Assembly (NCBI GenBank): GCA_018109965.1
Contig: JAGBFE010000026.1
Coordinates: 1-7,227, forward strand
Reading direction: 5' to 3'
DNA length: 7,227 bases
Origin: Oscillospiraceae bacterium
GTDB taxonomy: Bacteria > Bacillota_A > Clostridia > Oscillospirales > Ruminococcaceae
A model generated the notes under the pieces. The model was not told where the DNA came from and ran no database searches. It saw only the letters and a list, made by a program, of their open reading frames with translations. A program made the translations under genes and the position numbers. Below, in pieces: positions 5,225-7,227 of the stretch. Position 1 is the first letter of the stretch; each line of letters begins with the position of its first letter.

Positions 5225-5840
5225 TACAACACTTTATTTTATCACCGACAGCACAGGTTTTTCAGAAGAAGAATTCCTTTGCAGGGTAGAACAGGCACTC
5301 AAGGGCGGCGTTACCCTTTTGCAGCTGAGAGAGAAAAACAAAACCACAAGGGAATATATTTCCCTGGCACAAAAGGTGCACGAAATCACAAAACGATATA
5401 ACGTGCCGCTTATCATTGATGACCGTATTGATGTGGCAATGGCTGTTGATGCCGAAGGGGTACACCTTGGGCAGAGCGATATGCCCGTTGATATTGCCCG
5501 CATGATTTTGGGAAAAGACAAAATAATCGGGGCAACTGCAAAAACTGTGCCACAGGCGCTGGAAGCATACAAAAACGGAGCCGACAACCTTGGTGTCGGT
5601 GCAATTTACCCTACAACCACAAAGGTGAAAACAGTGCTCACCTCTGTTGATACACTAAAAGAAATCATCAATGCTGTACCGATACCGGCGAATGCAATCG
5701 GCGGGTTAAACAAGGATAATATGTCGGTGCTCAAAGATACAGGCATAGCAGGTGTTTGTGTGGTTTCAGCTATTATGAAGGCAGAAAATCCACAGAAAGC
5801 TGCTGAAGAGATAAAAGAAAAGTTTTTAAGTTTTAAATAA
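5211..5840 (+). CDS. thiE: Thiamin phosphate synthase
   Basis: ThiE joins HMP-PP and thiazole phosphate to form thiamin monophosphate, releasing pyrophosphate. The 209-residue TIM barrel is typical in length. Motifs are QLREK (38-42), LIIDDRIDVA (67-76), GVHLGQSDMP (83-92), IGATAKT (106-112), GVGAIYPTTTK (128-138), NAIGG (161-165) and VVSAI (184-188). Asp70 replaces the common Asn of the IxND motif and AKT replaces the SAHT of B. subtilis; as I recall, similar changes occur in other clostridial members, and the family's other core residues remain. The start is TTG at 5211: GAGGTG (5199-5204) is correctly spaced before it and the protein begins directly at the first strand. It overlaps thiM by 14 nt, so translation is probably coupled. 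The product must still be phosphorylated to TPP by a kinase not seen here. Confidence 0.95.
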   Translation: MKNFDTTLYFITDSTGFSEEEFLCRVEQALKGGVTLLQLREKNKTTREYISLAQKVHEITKRYNVPLIIDDRIDVAMAVDAEGVHLGQSDMPVDIARMILGKDKIIGATAKTVPQALEAYKNGADNLGVGAIYPTTTKVKTVLTSVDTLKEIINAVPIPANAIGGLNKDNMSVLKDTGIAGVCVVSAIMKAENPQKAAEEIKEKFLSFK

Positions 5841-5849
5841 TGTTAATCA

Positions 5850-5882
5850 AGCGGCAGATTGGGGGCACCACCTTATGCCGCT
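5850..5882 (+). other. Intercistronic hairpin between thiE and thiD
   Basis: AGCGGCA (5850-5856) and UGCCGCU (5876-5882) form a perfect 7-bp stem around 19 nt, with possible inner GG/CC pairing. No U tract follows, so it is not a typical intrinsic terminator. It lies in the only sizeable gap of the operon and may act as an mRNA-processing or stability element. Confidence 0.5.
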
Positions 5883-5919
5883 ATACAAAAATAGTGCTAA
5901 AAACGAAAGGAGCAAATCT

Positions 5920-6729
5920 ATGAAAACAGCATTATCAATCGCTGGCAGTGACTGCAGCGGAGGCGCCGGTATCCAGGCAGATATCAAAACAATGACGATG
6001 AACGGAGTGTTTGCAATGAGTGCGGTTACTGCACTTACTGCACAGAACACAATGGGAGTTTACGCTATTCAGGAGTCAACACCGCAGTTTTTAAAACAGC
6101 AGCTGGATGCGGTGTTCAGCGATATCTTTCCCAATGCAGTAAAGATAGGAATGGTATCCTCCAAAGAGCTTATCGAAGTTATTGCAGAAAGACTTGAATT
6201 TTACAATGCAAAAAATATTGTTGTTGACCCTGTAATGGTTGCAACCGCAGGTTCTGCACTTATGAAAACAGATGCAATACAGACCCTTGCTGACAGGCTG
6301 CTGCCGCTTTCTGCAGTCATTACACCCAATATACCCGAAGCACAGGTGCTTTCAGGTATTGAAATAACAGATAAAGAAGAAATGGAAAAAGCTGCAAAGC
6401 ATATCGGTGATACATATGGCTGTGCCGTGTTGCTCAAGGGCGGTCACAGCATCAACGATGCCAACGACCTTTTGTATTCAAACGGCAAAATGATGTGGTT
6501 TGCAGGCAAAAGGATAGATAACCCCAACACACACGGAACAGGCTGTACCCTGTCCAGTGCCATTGCCTCCAATCTTGCCAAGGGGTTTGGACTTGAGGAG
6601 TCGATAAAAAGAGCAAAACAATACATTTCAGAAGCGTTGGAAGCCATGCTGGATTTGGGCAAAGGCAGTGGACCTATGCAGCACAACTTTGCATTGCAGG
6701 GGAAATATGCAGAGGAGGCGGCAAAATGA
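5920..6729 (+). CDS. thiD: Hydroxymethylpyrimidine/phosphomethylpyrimidine kinase
   Basis: ThiD phosphorylates HMP and then HMP-P to HMP-PP, the pyrimidine substrate of ThiE. Motifs of this ribokinase-superfamily enzyme are clear: SIAGSDCSGGAGIQADIKT (6-24, with Asp21), MSAVTALTAQNT (33-44), KIGMVSS (75-81), VVDPVMVATAGSAL (101-114), ITPNIPEA (134-141), AVLLKGGH (169-176) and THGTGC (204-209) with the anion-hole Cys209. The 269 residues are normal length. I chose ATG 5920 because GAAAGGAG (5905-5912) lies 7 nt upstream and the protein starts at the first strand. The in-frame ATG at 5875 lies in the intercistronic hairpin and adds 15 polar residues foreign to the family. A 79-nt gap separates it from thiE, while tenA follows with an ATGA overlap. 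It does not appear fused to ThiE or other domains. Confidence 0.96.
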   Translation: MKTALSIAGSDCSGGAGIQADIKTMTMNGVFAMSAVTALTAQNTMGVYAIQESTPQFLKQQLDAVFSDIFPNAVKIGMVSSKELIEVIAERLEFYNAKNIVVDPVMVATAGSALMKTDAIQTLADRLLPLSAVITPNIPEAQVLSGIEITDKEEMEKAAKHIGDTYGCAVLLKGGHSINDANDLLYSNGKMMWFAGKRIDNPNTHGTGCTLSSAIASNLAKGFGLEESIKRAKQYISEALEAMLDLGKGSGPMQHNFALQGKYAEEAAK

Positions 6730-7227
6730 GTACAGTAAAAAGAATGCTCGGTGCAGCGGCAGAAATATGGAAAGCATATAACGGACATCCCTTTGTTATG
6801 GGAATTCAGAACAGTACACTGGATAAAGACAAGTTCCGATATTATATGATTCAGGATTATCTCTATCTTGAAGATTATGCAAAAACATTTGCCATAGGCG
6901 TTGCAAAGGCAAAAAGCCTTAAAACAGCAAATCTGTTTGCAAAGTATATCAATGTTATGAACGGCGAACTGAATGTTCACGAAGGATACTTTGCAAAATT
7001 AAGGATAACACAGGAAGAAATAGATTCTGCCCGCCGTTCTCTCTGTAATCTGTCCTATACATCATATATGCTCCGTGTAGCATATGAAGAAAGCGAAGCA
7101 GAAATTCTTGCGGCAATTCTGGCCTGTGCATACAGCTATGAAATCATTGCCAAAAATATAGTTAAAAACAATCCGTCATCAGTTAACGATGAATTTTACG
7201 GTGACTGGGTCAAAGGATATATCAGCG
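6726..7227 (+). CDS. tenA: TenA/THI-4 family thiaminase II, 3'-truncated by window edge
   Basis: Translation from ATG 6726 gives 167 residues before the window ends; family members are usually about 220-235. TenA hydrolyses aminopyrimidine breakdown products of thiamin (and thiamin itself in some cases) to release HMP for ThiD. Typical features are IWKAYNGHPFV (14-24), FRYYMIQDYLYLEDYAKTFA (37-56) and ILACAYSYEI (131-140). Asp44 and Tyr47 coincide with the B. subtilis active-site numbering, and Cys134/Tyr138 match its catalytic Cys135/Tyr139 with one-residue offset. The expected C-terminal Glu is beyond the edge. The start overlaps the thiD stop as ATGA, and GAGGAGG lies 7-8 nt upstream, so translation is likely strong and coupled to thiD. 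The adjacent ThiD would use its product directly. Confidence 0.93.
   Translation, partial: MSTVKRMLGAAAEIWKAYNGHPFVMGIQNSTLDKDKFRYYMIQDYLYLEDYAKTFAIGVAKAKSLKTANLFAKYINVMNGELNVHEGYFAKLRITQEEIDSARRSLCNLSYTSYMLRVAYEESEAEILAAILACAYSYEIIAKNIVKNNPSSVNDEFYGDWVKGYIS

Noticed and set aside
5875..5919. Upstream ATG at 5875 as the thiD start
   Set aside because: It lies within the 3' part of the intercistronic hairpin, lacks a Shine-Dalgarno site and adds residues before the conserved N-terminal strand, whereas ATG 5920 has a strong GAAAGGAG.
1..7227. CRISPR arrays, tRNA or rRNA genes, insertion sequences, phage genes
   Set aside because: No regularly spaced repeats, tRNA cloverleaf, rRNA stretches, transposase or integrase frames were seen on either strand.

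Overview
The window looks like chromosomal DNA of a Gram-positive anaerobe of the Clostridia, most plausibly a gut-associated Oscillospiraceae/Ruminococcaceae-type organism. This is inferred from the modular, TM-anchored surface protein with a Thr/Pro/Glu linker, strong purine-rich ribosome binding sites, a TTG start, the ThiW-ThiM-ThiE-ThiD-TenA salvage operon and Firmicutes-style TPP riboswitches with intrinsic terminators. The exact genus cannot be read from the sequence.

Layout. Bases 2-2155 (+) hold the 3' part of a large multi-domain surface protein whose start lies outside the window. Bases 2156-2542 contain no gene, only a stack of hairpin terminators serving the convergent genes on both sides and one possible small structured RNA. 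A glyoxalase-fold (VOC) protein is encoded at 2908-2543 (-). Bases 2933-3177 are intergenic, with a probable minus-strand promoter and a perfect 10-bp inverted repeat. A near-consensus promoter (3178-3206) then starts a leader of about 480 nt. It carries two complete TPP riboswitches in tandem, each followed by its own intrinsic terminator. A third element follows that keeps only the pyrimidine-recognising half of a TPP aptamer and appears able to switch between two exclusive helices.

The leader feeds thiW (3694-4431), thiM (4412-5224), thiE (5211-5840), thiD (5920-6729) and the 5' part of tenA (6726 to the window edge). Most junctions overlap (20, 14 and 4 nt), so the genes are probably translationally coupled. 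Only thiE-thiD is separated, by 79 nt containing a hairpin.

How the genes work together. ThiW is the predicted membrane S component for uptake of the thiazole precursor. ThiM phosphorylates hydroxyethylthiazole. TenA releases or salvages the pyrimidine, and ThiD phosphorylates it twice to HMP-PP. ThiE joins the two halves into thiamin phosphate. No de novo genes (thiC, thiG, thiS, thiF, thiH) are visible, so the visible part of the operon is a salvage module under layered thiamin control. The most unusual item is the half-aptamer at about 3570-3660.
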